DNA of 64,000 bases from Capsicum annuum (Eukaryota; Streptophyta; Magnoliopsida; Solanales; Solanaceae). The translations under genes and the position numbers were made by a program. The DNA is taken from assembly GCF_002878395.1 (NCBI RefSeq), contig NC_061118.1, positions 4,808,363 to 4,872,362 on the forward strand. The letters run 5' to 3'. This document shows, piece by piece, positions 24,674 to 35,193 of this stretch. The notes beneath the pieces were generated by a model. That model made no database searches, was not told where the DNA came from, and was given only the letters and a program-made list of their open reading frames with translations. Position 1 is the stretch's first letter, and the number at the start of each line of letters is the position of its first letter.

Positions 24674-25134
24674 TCCCTCACTCCGTTTAATTTAACTTAA
24701 TATCTATTGACTTGCCACATTCTGTATAAAATAAATTAATTAAAGGTGTATTTTACTATACTAACATTAATAATGATGTTTTGGAATTCTGATAAAGTTT
24801 GGCATTAACTTTATTTCATGTTTGGTATGTATGAACTAATATTTAGACTATTATTATATACCAGTTGTAGTAAAATGCTGGGATTACTATCTCATATGAA
24901 GGGAAATGAAATAGTCTCGTGGGATACGATCCCAACACATGTGATATCCCTATCTATCCGCTCCGATGTATCAAACAACGGGTAGGTGGTTTAAGTAGCT
25001 ATTTAACACCGTATTAAGGCTAGTATAAGAAAGAAGTAATAAATCTCTCTTGATTTGTGAAAATGGCTAAGTAAATTGAAATATCTATTTTTATTATAGG
25101 AGCCAAGTAAACTAAAACGGAGGGATTCATGTTT
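24674..25134. mobile_element. Possible Stowaway-type MITE, with another insertion inside
   Basis: The ends ACTCCCTCACTCCGTTTAAT (from 24674) and AAACTAAAACGGAGGGAT (to 25129) are inverted relative to each other and resemble Stowaway/Tc1-Mariner MITE termini (CTCCCTCCGTTT). The middle (about 24830-25020) looks like separate inserted material. The TA target duplication is not clear. Confidence 0.45.
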
Positions 25135-25195
25135 TGTCTTTCTTAAAATAATTGAGGGCAAGAGAGAGGGATTACAAGGTGTCATCAATAATACA

Positions 25196-25395
25196 GAAAG
25201 TTCAGATAGTCAGCTAATTGAGCTAATTGAACCAACAAGACAAAAAATTCATCTAGTAAGCTAATTGAACCAACAAGATAGAAAAATTCAGATAATCAGC
25301 TAATTGAACCATCAAGACGAAAAATTCAGATAGTCAGCTAATTGAGCTAATTGAACCAATAAGATAGAAAGTTCAGATAGTCAGCTAATTGAGCT
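25196..25395 (+). repeat. Short tandem repeat, unit about 50 bp, four copies
   Basis: Units of the type TTCAGATAGTCAGCTAATTG followed by AGCTAATTGAACCAACAAGA repeat with length differences. Confidence 0.85.
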
Positions 25396-25448
25396 ATAAT
25401 CGAAATAATGAGTCATTGTTGATATCGACATATCGACATTCAAGGGCG

Positions 25449-25624
25449 TGTTATAAATGTATTTACATTATAGAGAATGCCTATATAGATAAGATCTATC
25501 AAGATCTATTTGATAACTATCAGAATTTGAAGTATCTGTCTTTTAGTCAGAAATTAGGGGTAAATAAGAATTACTATCTATTCTCTCTCTACTCTTCTTC
25601 TTTATTCTTAGTTATTTCATAACA
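25449..25624 (+). repeat. Short LTR-like repeat, copy 1 (with internal insertion)
   Basis: Begins TGTTATAAATGTATTTACAT and ends TTATTTCATAACA. It matches the 113-bp repeats at 48477-48589 (same strand) and 56754-56866 (minus strand), but has about 60 extra bases in the middle (from about 25510). The TG...CA ends suggest a small LTR. Confidence 0.65.
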
Positions 25625-26229
25625 ACATATTTATTATTTTATTCCTTTTGTTGTTCGTGTGGCAATGGTGTACCACGATCATTTACATATATATATTTTA
25701 CTTACTATTCACTTAATTACCTGATAGCTTTCAACATTAAAGATATTTGATAACTCTATCCATTAAGGTTTAGTTAATATATTTCTATTAGAAACATATA
25801 TTGGCGGTATATATTAATTTCTTGCACTACTACAATGAGTGAAGTTAAATTACTTTAATAATAACGCCAATAATACGCCATTAAGCATTAAAAAATTCGG
25901 CAAAAGTTAGTAGTTTTGGTCCAAACTACAATGTATTTAGCTTAAGAAATTTATTTAATATTTATAAATTATTAATTTAGAAATGAATAACTCAAAACGA
26001 ATAATTAGATTTCAAAACTCATAAATTTTAAATTTTGAATTGGTATTTCTTTATGAGTGAAAAACTTCTTATTGGTATCACTCAAAATCACAAAATCAGG
26101 TACTAAGTTCTTGAAATCTGAATTAGTTATATACAAAAAGCATTTGGTTAATTGCCTTCAAAGTAATATTGGATTTTACATTGTAAAGTAAACTTTATTC
26201 TCTATAATAGAAATATCATAAAACTATTA
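25625..26229. other. AT-rich intron-like spacer with no recognised feature
   Basis: Lies inside what was intron 1 of SABATH copy 0. I see no gene or clear repeat. The last nine bases, AAACTATTA, are the left target duplication of the next MITE. Confidence 0.5.
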
Positions 26230-26534
26230 GGCATAATACATAAATATGTCCTTTAACTTATTCTCAAATTACATCTATGACCTCCACTTTGGGTGTGCAC
26301 AAATCGATACTTAAACTTGTAAAAAGTTGAACAAGTAAACACACTGTCATATGTGACATACTACACATAAGACACTACATAGGACAAGAATTGACCATGT
26401 AGGATGCCACATGAACATATGTATCTACTTGTTCAACTTTATAAAAGTTTAAGTGTCTACTTGTGCAAACATAAAGTTAAAGGTAAGAGATGTGATCTGA
26501 TGCTAAGTTAAAGGGCATGTTTATGTATTGTGCC
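26230..26534. mobile_element. MITE 1, Mutator-type (9-bp target duplication)
   Basis: A 305-bp foldback element. The left end GGCATAATACATAAATATGT and the right end, ending TTTATGTATTGTGCC, are inverted repeats; so are the following CCTTTAACTTA and TAAGTTAAAGG. Perfect 9-bp duplications AAACTATTA flank it (26221-26229, 26535-26543). Nine-base duplications with long inverted repeats are typical of Mutator-like MITEs. It has no coding capacity. Confidence 0.9.
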
Positions 26535-26559
26535 AAACTATTACGATTGTTATTATCAT

Positions 26560-27018
26560 GGAATAATACATAAACAGGACCTTAAACTTGACATCAAATT
26601 ATAACTATGACCTTTAACTTTGTCAGTGCACAAGTAGACCCTTTAACTACATAAAAGCTGAACAAAAAAACACTTCAATTCTGTAACTTACATGTGTGAA
26701 ATTCAATCGCACCTACGTGGATTAGTAATCCACTCAGATGCTGTCACCTAATAAAAAAGACACGTTATAAGTATGAACTTTAACTTTGTTAGTGCACAAA
26801 TAGGACATTTAACTACACGAAAGCTGAACAAAAAAATATTCCAATTCTAACTCTGACGCACGTGGTTTTGAGTGAATACACTCATTTTGCAAGACAGGAT
26901 TAGAGTATATTTTTGTTCAGCTTTTGAATAGTTAAAGTGCCCACTTGTACATTGATAAAGTTAAAGGTCATAGTTATAATTTTGTATCAAGTTAAAGGTC
27001 CTGATTATGTATTATGCC
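26560..27018. mobile_element. MITE 2, same family as MITE 1
   Basis: Ends GGAATAATACATAAACAGGA and CCTGATTATGTATTATGCC are inverted repeats related to those of MITE 1. Flanks TATTATCAT (26551-26559) and TATTATATA (27019-27027) look like a decayed 9-bp duplication. The interior contains a direct duplication of AACTTTGT-AGTGCACAA and the following GCTGAACAAAAAAA (26615-26700 against 26770-26850). Confidence 0.8.
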
Positions 27019-27055
27019 TATTATATATTGCATGAAGAAAGAAGTGTTAGATAAG

Positions 27056-27850
27056 TAAGTCTTACACTCAGTCTAACTCATTTGGACCCCTTAGAGGCTT
27101 TAACCATGGAACATGAAGATATCAAAAACGTATAATTTCTCCGTTAAATATGACTTCTTTGGTTGGTGAACGTATTAGATATTTACCTAAATCAATAAGT
27201 CCTTGAGCGGATCTCACGTTAGCCTCAAGGAGTTGGTTTTATAGCTATAAAAGTAAATGCTTGAACTTGGAAAATTCTCTGGTCCAGTAGATTCATAAAA
27301 TTCACTAGGATAAGCGGTATTATTGAACCAGGCAAAACAACAAGCAACGAGACCAAAGATGGTTAAAGCCCCTATAGTGTAAGATAAATAAGCCTCTCCA
27401 GATCATAATAGTGCACATCGAGCCCATGCGAAGGGTTTAGTTAAGATATGTCAGATTCCACCAAGTATACAAAAGGAACCTAACCATGTATACATATCCT
27501 TCGATTATATCTTCTAGACCCCCCCCCCCTCCCTCCCTCCAAAAGGAGATTTTAGTAAATAACCAAATACGATGGTCGGGCTAAGGGTCAAGTCAGTAAT
27601 TTTTCTTACATCTCTCCCTTTCGAAGCCCAGATATCATATACGCCGCCAAAACAAAAGGCCTTGAATACTAGAATAAAAGCATCTAAACCTAACAAGATT
27701 AAATGAATACCTAAAATTGTGGTCATTTTATTTTGATCTTTTTAGACATAACCAAACAAGAAAAAAGATTCTTCAAGCGCCTCAGGTCTCAAAGCTGCAT
27801 GATAAATTCCGCCAAAATCCAATACCGGAAAAGAAATTAAATAAAGTACT
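27056..27850 (-). pseudogene. psbC: Plastid-derived insert (NUPT): middle part of psbC (photosystem II CP43)
   Basis: On the minus strand the sequence encodes the middle of CP43. Recognisable blocks in order are an FGGIY-like start near 27840, [56 protein letters not shown], then [21 protein letters not shown], [20 protein letters not shown] and RDQ-like, ending near GPNELD. CP43 binds antenna chlorophyll in photosystem II when encoded in the plastid. Here it is a broken nuclear copy with many substitutions, stops and small indels. About 35 bases near 27515-27540 are replaced by C-rich simple sequence. It lies directly after the exon 2 scrap of SABATH copy 0. Confidence 0.9.
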
Positions 27851-28324
27851 CCAGATACAAAGTATCAAAAAAAAGTGTTATAACATCTTTCTCCCATCCC
27901 CCCACCCTAGAGTAGCTAGCCCTCCACCCCCACCCTCCACCCTAGGGTAGCTAGGTGGGGAAGTAAAATTTATAGCTTACTGCAAATATTAACCATAAAC
28001 TAAATATTTCATTAATTATACCAAAATTATTAATATTTTTTTCTTATACATCCAATCAAGTGCGCTGCAAATATTAAGGATCATACCTCTTGTTAATGGC
28101 ATTAATGATATATATATATCAACAAATGTTAAATTCAAACGTGTCTTTTGGGATTTCTTCTTCTTTGGCTTTTAATTCATTGCCAAACAAGTCCTTAATT
28201 GACAAAGTGTGTAGTTAAACAACGCAACATCCACACACACATACATATATCACCATACATATGTGAAGACAACATATAAAAATAAGGTAAAAAAGAAGCA
28301 TATTATATATTAGTATTTTCCAAA
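27851..28324. other. Upstream region of SABATH copy 1
   Basis: Contains a C-rich block with repeated CACCCTAG-GTAGCTAG (27895-27955). A segment (about 27975-28060) recurs at 42045-42130 and 56090-56175 and so belongs to the duplicated SABATH neighbourhood. Another segment (28200-28320, GCAACATCCACA...GTGAAGA) matches the region just before SABATH copy 3 (58945-59068), so it is the likely ancestral promoter. Confidence 0.6.
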
Positions 28325-29538
28325 ATGACAACATCTTTCCCCATGAATAGAGCGTACTAGTACTAGTAATGTTGGTATTAATTATGTGAAAATGGTACGT
28401 ATATATCCTTCAGTTAGACGGCGTGCACCACGTGTCCTCATTTGAAAGAAATTAACACATTTTCCCTTAATTAGCAATTTATCCCTGACCTGCCGAAAAA
28501 AATGCTCTATGGCCGGAGTTAGAAGCGAGTTTCGCTCACGTGTCCCTATCCTAAAGAAATGATCTGTGATCGTATTGGTTATGGTTTGCCAAAAATACAC
28601 ATGGGTGAAACTAGCTTCCAACTCCGGCCGTAGAACATTTCGCTGGCAGGTCAGGGCATAAATTGCTAAGGGAAAATGGGCTAATTCCTTTTGGATGAGG
28701 ACACGTGGCGCGCACCATCTAACTGAAGCGTATATACGTACCATTTTCAATAGTTCAGAGGTATAAACATACCCAAAGTTAGACGACAAGGGTACAAATA
28801 ACCCAAAAGTACAATAAAAGGTATTTACGTACCATTTTCAATAGTTCAAAGAGTATATATGACCCTTTTCCGAAAAATAATTTTTGGTGTCATACTAAAG
28901 TAACTGAACTTTTTCATCTATAATAATAGAATCACTAAACTTTACTGTTAAATGTGACTTTACTGTTATAATTGCGTGCAGAAAGAAGTGTTAGATAGTG
29001 CAAAAGACATGTTGAGAGATGCAATTATTCAAAACCTTGACATCAAAATCATGTTTTCTTCTTCAAATACATTACACATTGCAGATTTGGGATGTTCAGT
29101 TGGACCAAACACTTTCAATGCAATGCAACATTTTAAAATTAGTATGTGCGCAACTGGAAATCCGGTCAAAGTTCAGGTATTTTTGTGAGTATTATCCCTA
29201 AAACATATGAGCATACATTTTAAATTGAGGTTTCTTTCTTTTTTTATGCAGGGAATTCTAGACATGACTAAAGTGGTGGAGAAAAATGGTTGTTTTAGTA
29301 TTGAGATAATGGAGTTGACATATCCCAAATCAAAGCTTGTGGAAGAGGCTGATGCAAAGACTTTATAATGATAAATCTAACGGCTGTTTTAGAAGGACTA
29401 ATAATAAATCACTTTGGAAGTGAAATAGCAAAAGAAGTTTGTGCAAGGACTATTCTCAAAAGTGAAGAGATTTCAACATGGATGAAAGAGAATTATGAGA
29501 AATCATGTCAATTGTTTGTCGCTTTGAAGCGTAAATGA
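28325..29538 (+). pseudogene. SABATH methyltransferase pseudogene, copy 1
   Basis: Exon 1 starts at 28325 with MTTSFPMN, then diverges and stops. Intron 1 carries a foldback MITE. Exon 2 begins at 28982 after ...GCGTGCAG and reads KEVLDSAKDMLRD, then the SAM-binding block IADLGCSVGPNTF. It diverges after AMQH, so about three quarters of exon 2 (substrate pocket) is missing. Exon 3 begins at 29252 and lacks 18 codons compared with the copy at 46827-48367. A 2-base insertion near 29365 shifts the frame to a stop. The C-terminus (STWMKENYEKSCQLFVALKR, stop at 29536-29538) is preserved in the other frame and shows what the end of the intact protein looked like. Confidence 0.88.
28388..28869. mobile_element. 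Foldback MITE in intron 1 of SABATH copy 1
   Basis: GAAAATGGTACGTATATATC near 28388 and its reverse complement near 28725-28747 are arms of a long inverted repeat. The arms share GACACGTGG and CTCCGGCC blocks. An extra arm-like segment (28825-28869, ending in TATATGACCC) suggests a longer original element whose left end was lost. The minus-strand frame across it is a by-product of the palindrome. Confidence 0.75.
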
Positions 29539-29985
29539 ATTTCTAGGGAGGAATCTATGGCAGAAGTTTAGTAACTAGTCGAGCATTGTCTAACTAATTT
29601 TCCTTTAAAATATTGTCATTATTATCTGCATTTCCTTTGCTTCGCTTGCTATATTATTTGTTGTTTCTACTATTCTTGTGACTCTTCTTTATAGATATTT
29701 ATTGTTGCTACTGTACTTTTTTTCATTATTTTTAACCTAACTTCTTCAATGATGTATTTTCCCTTTTCTTTCATACTTTGTGATATACTATTTATTTTAC
29801 TTGAAGCAAGAATCTATTAAAAATACCTCTCTGACTCCATGAGGGGACTAATGATGATAATGTACTAAAATAGTCAACACACATTCATATTTGAAGCTGT
29901 TTGAAAAATTGCTCGAGCTTTAGTAAAAGCGTCTCTTCAAAGTTAGTACACATTCATATTTGAAATGATTTATTTCTGAAGGATC

Positions 29986-30139
29986 TCTGATTAAAGGGGA
30001 GATCCCTGATTTTGTACAAACGACTTTGCCAAAGAAAATAACTAAGTATCCAGAACTCAGAGAGAAAAAAAATGAGACTCTAATACCAAATTGAATAAAG
30101 AGAGATTCAGAACATTACAGATAAAGGGATCGTGATTTT
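29986..30139 (-). mobile_element. TRIM-like array, left arm, part 1 (continues after element C)
   Basis: On the minus strand it reads as a short LTR end (TTTATTCAA), a primer site (TGGTATTAGAGTCTC, initiator tRNA-Met type) and a short internal region with CAGGGATCTCCCCTTTAATC. Element C interrupts the short LTR at GTGATTT. Confidence 0.7.
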
Positions 30140-31940
30140 TGTAGACACGTAATTTTGTCCTTTTCCAAAAATATTTTAATCATTTTTTTAAATTTTTTTT
30201 TGTTATTTTATTTTATTCACCTTATCATACTTTTGTTTAATTGATAATTTCTCCCCCCAAAAAGAAAATTGAAAATAATTAAATACATAGCATCTTTGCC
30301 ACCTCACTATGCCACCTCAACACCTCACTTTCCGTTTTTCATTGGATACATGCAAAAGGCACATGCCCTACTCATTTTTCCACATGCCACCCTCATCTTT
30401 CCACATGCCACACTAACTTTTCCACATGCCACACACTTATTCCCACAAGCCACCAATTATATGCTTCCACATAGGATAATAAATAAAGAAAAAAAAAAAC
30501 AAATAAAAAATATAAAAGGAAAATTGTAAAAGGAGAAAAGGGGAGGCTCATTCTTTCATCATCATCTTCTCCACAATAACAACAATCACCAAATCATCTT
30601 CATCACAAGAACAAAAAAACCGAGGGAGAGAAAGAGAGAATCGCGTGAGAAAAAAAATTGAGAGAGAAAAAGGGTCTAGACAATGGAAATCTGGCGTAAA
30701 TAGTGCTGGTGAACAGTAATAGCGTGAACAGTAACGAAGTGAACAGTAACGAAGTGAACAGTAACGGTGTGAATAGTATCAGTGAAAAGTGAAGGTGAAC
30801 GGGTCATTATTTCACATTGTCGAGTTGGATTGTTGGTGTTAAGGTTTGGCTCGAGGTTTTCGGGTGTGGAATCTCTTTATTCGAATAACATAGAGTTTGA
30901 AAGCTTCAAATTGAGGTCCAATTCTACTCTCTTTCTCTTTTTATTTCATTGTTTATTATATTTGGTGTTGGATTGAATATTGCGTGTTATTTGGTCCTTG
31001 TTAGTGATGAATGCGTGTTTATTTTGACTCGTGGTTGGTTTTCTTGATTATGGTTTGGTGAAATGATATCTCGTTTGAAAATTGAAATTGGTTGTTTGGG
31101 GATGGAATTGCGAAATTGATAAAAACTTGAATTTAGATTAACTTTGGTTTATTGTTGTTTTGTTTAATTCGTAATGAGCATGAATATTGTTGGAATGTGA
31201 TAGAATTATGATATGTTGAAATGAATAGGCAAATGTCGGTTTGGGTAGGCAAATCTTAGGAGTGATGTGTTTATTAAATGTTTTGAATGTTTAATGTGTG
31301 TGTGAATATTTGGTGTCTAGTTTATCGTGTTTAATTCAAATATATTTATTTAGCCGGGGAATACCTCGAGATATAATGTATTTATTCATCGGGGAATGCC
31401 CCGACGTACTATGTTGGCGGAAGACGTTCGTGAGGAAGGCCCGATGCGTCAGGTAAAACACGGGAGCGTAGTTAGTATTACCGTAGGTTCGATAGGATTT
31501 ATTTTTGCATTTTTCTGTTTTGGACTATATAAATTGGACTGGACACTGTACTTTTGATTTGTTTTGTTTTGTTTGTTTGTTTGATTGTTTTACGTATTTT
31601 GTGTGGTTTGTGCATTCGTAGTGTCAAAATTAGCCGATACACTCCATCAAGAGACCGTGGCCGAACCACGGGATCGAGGGGTGCCTAACACCTTCCCCTC
31701 GGTCAATAGAATTCCTTAGTCGGAATCTTTGTTCGCAAACCAGTTTAAAGAGTCAAATGGTTTTGAAAAGGATTTTCCAATGGTGACTTGACACACCATA
31801 TTATGCCAAGTGGCGACTCTGAGTTTTGAATGTAAAAGGTCCTTTTCGAAATAAATTATCTTCATTTTATCACTTTAATAATGAAAACCCTTTTGAAACT
31901 TCAAATCAAATCTTTTGGAGTAAAAAAAAGGGGTGTGACA
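30140..31940 (+). repeat. 5' LTR of element C
   Basis: Runs from TGTAGACACG to GGGGTGTGACA. It contains a CCACATGCCAC-rich block (30370-30470), a tandem array of about 12-bp units GTGAACAGTAAC (30705-30790) and a GGGGAATGCCCCGACGTA block. It is very similar to 39572-41362. Confidence 0.92.
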
Positions 31941-32260
31941 GCTTTGGCAACTTTGCTGGGGAATTTTCAGAATTTGGGCTTATTTTTGGAGTTGTATCGG
32001 CTTAGTTTGACAATATGAGTGTATAAACATTGTTTGTGTTATCGTTTGCTATTTATTGATAAAAATAATTTTTTTTGGAGTTGAAAAAGGGGTGTGACAG
32101 CTCTGGCAACTCTGCTGGGGAATTTTCAGAATTCGATCTTATTTTTGGAGTTGTATCGGCTTAGTTTGACATTATGGGTGTACAAACATTGTTTATGTTA
32201 TCGTTTGTTGTTTATTTTATCATTGTTGAGTGCTACGTGTTTACAGTTTTTTTTCTTGTG
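31922..32260 (+). repeat. Tandem duplication of LTR end plus primer site in element C
   Basis: AAAAGGGGTGTGACAGCT and the following 130-160 bases, through TTTTTGGAGTTGTATCGGCTT, occur twice, from about 31926 and about 32084. The second copy carries the LTR terminus GTGTGACA at 32091-32098 inside the leader. Confidence 0.85.
31941..31965 (+). other. Primer binding site region of element C
   Basis: gctttggcaactttgctggg follows the LTR directly. A second, better-kept copy (gctctggcaactctgctggg) occurs at 32099, see the duplication entry. Confidence 0.6.
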
Positions 32261-33748
32261 TGCTACCGTTTTATATCTGGCATCATGTGCATAACCCGAG
32301 TCAATTCTTTTTGCAACAAGTCCCAGAGTGCACGTCGTGCGCATGAACTCTAGTTAAGTCACCCTTATTTTAGGAGGGGGAGCCGTTGGATGTATGGAAT
32401 AGGTGGAAAGCAAAGCAGCCACTATGGACCATATGCTCCCCCGGACGGCCTTATTAGTAAGCCCCAACGTAGGTCAGCCTTTAGGTCATGCTTATGTGCA
32501 TCATATTGAGACCGGGGTCCATTTGGCCCTTTGTAGGAGACTCTCCTCTAAAGCATCCCTACGTGCTAATTGTTGCATTTTTTAGGGCAATAGGGTTATT
32601 TGACGGACTGATTTGGGAAAAACATATGCTAGAATTAAAGAAATGTGTGTTAAGCATGGAAAAAAAGGGAGGGGGGGGGGGGGGGGAGAGAAAAGGTGAA
32701 TAAAAAAAGAGTTTCGTAGTTTCTAGGTTCTTTATGGTTTTTGTTTTCCACAATTCAAAAATTCAAAAAAAATATATTTTTTTTTACTTTTTGCACTCAT
32801 TTTTTTTTTTTAAAAAAAAAACATCAAAAAGATTTTCCTTTTGTTTCATTTAGCAAGCATTCACAATTCGAAAACTCCAAAAAGATTTTTTTTGAGAGCT
32901 TTTTATAAAAGAAAAATTCAAAAAAAGGGTGGTAGAAGTTTTGTACATTTCATATAATGAAAATACCAAAAAGATTTTCTTTCATAGTTGTTGGTGTCAT
33001 TTTTTATGTGAAGTGTCAAATTAAGAATTCAAAAAAAAGATTTTATTATTTTTCATCATCTTTTTGTGGTCGCGTCTCTTAAGTCAGGGTTCAATCGGTT
33101 ATTTAATCTTTAATTGTCCTATTCGGATGAACTACGCACCCCTGATTCTCCTCTCTCGGGAGTGAGACACGTAGGCAACCTATTGTTGGTTTGGGGATCT
33201 TATTTAAAAAAAATTTTAAAAAAATTCTTTACTCTTTATTTAGAGTAGGTATTTCACCTATGCCTCGAAAAAAATATTACAAAAAGATTTTTCTTAATAG
33301 TCGTAGGTTTCATTTTTGGTTGATCTTATTTAAAAATTCAAAAAGATTTTCTTCAATCGTTATTAGAGTAGGTGTTTCATATACATTTTTAAAAGAAAAC
33401 TATAAAAAGATTTTCCTTTAAGAGCTTCAAGTTTAATTTTTTTTATATAAAATTCAAAATTGAAAATCCAAAAATATTTTTCTTTGGTTATCGTAGGTTA
33501 CATTTTCGTATAGGGAGTTTAAACCTAAAAAATGCACGTCAATTCTTTTGATAATTGGTTGTTTTCTTTTTCTTCTTAAAGTTCCAAGAAAAAAAGAAAA
33601 AAAGAGGAAAAAGAGTTTGGTTGGCCATTTTGGCAAAACTTCACGAACTACGCACACCTGATTCTCCTTTTTCGGGGGTGAGATACGTAGGCACCCTTCT
33701 TAGGTTCGGTGATATTTTCTAAAAGAAAAAAAAGGTTTTGAAGAAAAA

Positions 33749-35193
33749 ATGTTGAACTCTAATATATTTGTTGCCTCTTGTTCAGTTAGTTTAAGGTGGT
33801 TGGTTTGTGTCTTCTTGGCTGGTCCTCCATATCACACCAAATTCAAGGAAGGGTTAGTTGTGTCCAACAAGGATATAGAGAGTGGCATCATAAATGAAAC
33901 AAAGAGTCAGGAAATTGAGAGTTTAAAGGAAGAGAATTTAAGACTGAGACAACAAATGATGGAAATGTACCGAGTTTGGGCCAGTGGGCTGCCTCCACCT
34001 CAGTTCCCCACTTTTGAACCTGTAAATACCTTGAGTCTTCCACTAAAATCGCAAAGTCAATTTCCTACTATGGTTGATGCACCACAACATGTGTCAAAAT
34101 CTGTTCCACGTCAAATGCACCTCAATACTTCCACCACTCTTTCTTTAGCTCCTCGGTATAAGTCTACCACATTCACATTACCACATACCGTTTGTGCTTT
34201 TGATGCTCAACCTTCTACTAATACTTACACTTTGGCTATCAATCCAACGATTGTGCTTTCCTAGTCCACTAGTGAATCCACATTCAATACTCGTATGATC
34301 ATTGTTATACTCTTAAGACTACAGTTAAGTTAAGTGGACCACCAAAATTTCTTATTAAGAAGCCTAGCATGCTAGAAGATCCAGAGAAAATGGTTAGGAA
34401 AGTTAAGAGTGTAGAAAATGATATGAAAAGTTCCTTGGGACTTGTGGGCTATGAAGATGTTTCATATAAAAAATGGAGCATGTTTTCAAGTGTTAACCTT
34501 CCTCCAAGCTTTGAGACATCAAAATTTGAGGAGCTTGGTGAACAGAATGATTCTGTGAAACATTTGGGATGATATTGCAATCATTCAAGGGAAACAGAAG
34601 GAAAGAAAAAAGAACACGCATCTGTTGTCGTGCCTGGGACAAAGCAGAGTTTGAGAGGTTCAACTCACCAATACTGTCAGCCTCAATCTCAAGCTTACAT
34701 ATCAAATCCACTTATTCATCTGCAACAAGGTTCCTTTTTTCAAAATCCAAGGAGTTCTATTCCACTTCCTCAATGTCCTTTGAACAATGCACAATTATGT
34801 ACCCATCCATCTTCTTATCCACAATGGCATGCACTTGTCCCTCAAAATCATCCTCGACCCCCACAAATTTACCAAGGAACCTCTAAATTCAAGTTTTATC
34901 TGAGGTCAGAGTTCGTAAAGAGGAGGAAGGAAAAGGATAATTTCACTCCTATTGGGGAGTCCTACGCTAGTTTGTTCCAGAGATTGAGACATAGGGGTAT
35001 GATTACTCCTCTCCTTGGGTATATACCTGACCCATATTCAAGAAATTTTGATCTTAATGTATGGTGTGCATATCATTCTGATGTTCAGGGTCATACTACT
35101 GAAGATTGTCGTACTTTGAAAAGAGAAATAGAAAAGATGATTCAAGATAAATTGATTGTGGTGCAAAACATTGGCCCCTCGACCATCCCATAG
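33749..35193 (+). pseudogene. Element C gag, core deleted
   Basis: The N-terminal block (33749-34264) matches B's gag start and has a short coiled coil (EIESLKEENLRLRQQMMEMY) and a Pro/Thr-rich linker. A middle block (34369-34572) includes LPPSFETSKFEE. After YCNHSRE the sequence jumps to the post-core linker, so the capsid core present in B (10531-10830) is missing. The C-terminal block (34630-35193) ends with LGYIPDPYSRNFDLN and CAYHSDVQGHTTEDCRTLKR. Frames differ between blocks. It cannot make a working capsid. Confidence 0.85.

Larger units (their letters stand above)
24512..27055 (+). pseudogene. SABATH methyltransferase pseudogene, copy 0 (exon 1 and a scrap of exon 2)
   Basis: Exon 1 (24512-24580) is a 69-bp ATG-started block encoding MATSFPKSDDD then FSYSKNSQIQ, ending in CAG before a GT donor. 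It has the same length and splice phase as the other copies. The SABATH Gln that contacts the substrate carboxylate is the last residue. The GGDG-type motif is changed to SDDD. The only other trace is 27038-27055, which reads KEVLDK then a stop, preceded by a broken acceptor (ATGAAG instead of ATGCAG). The intron is filled with MITEs and a short LTR, and plastid DNA follows the exon 2 scrap at once. Confidence 0.8.

Noticed and set aside
28382..28789. 135-residue minus-strand frame
   Set aside because: It spans the foldback MITE in SABATH intron 1; no family signature, and openness comes from the palindrome.
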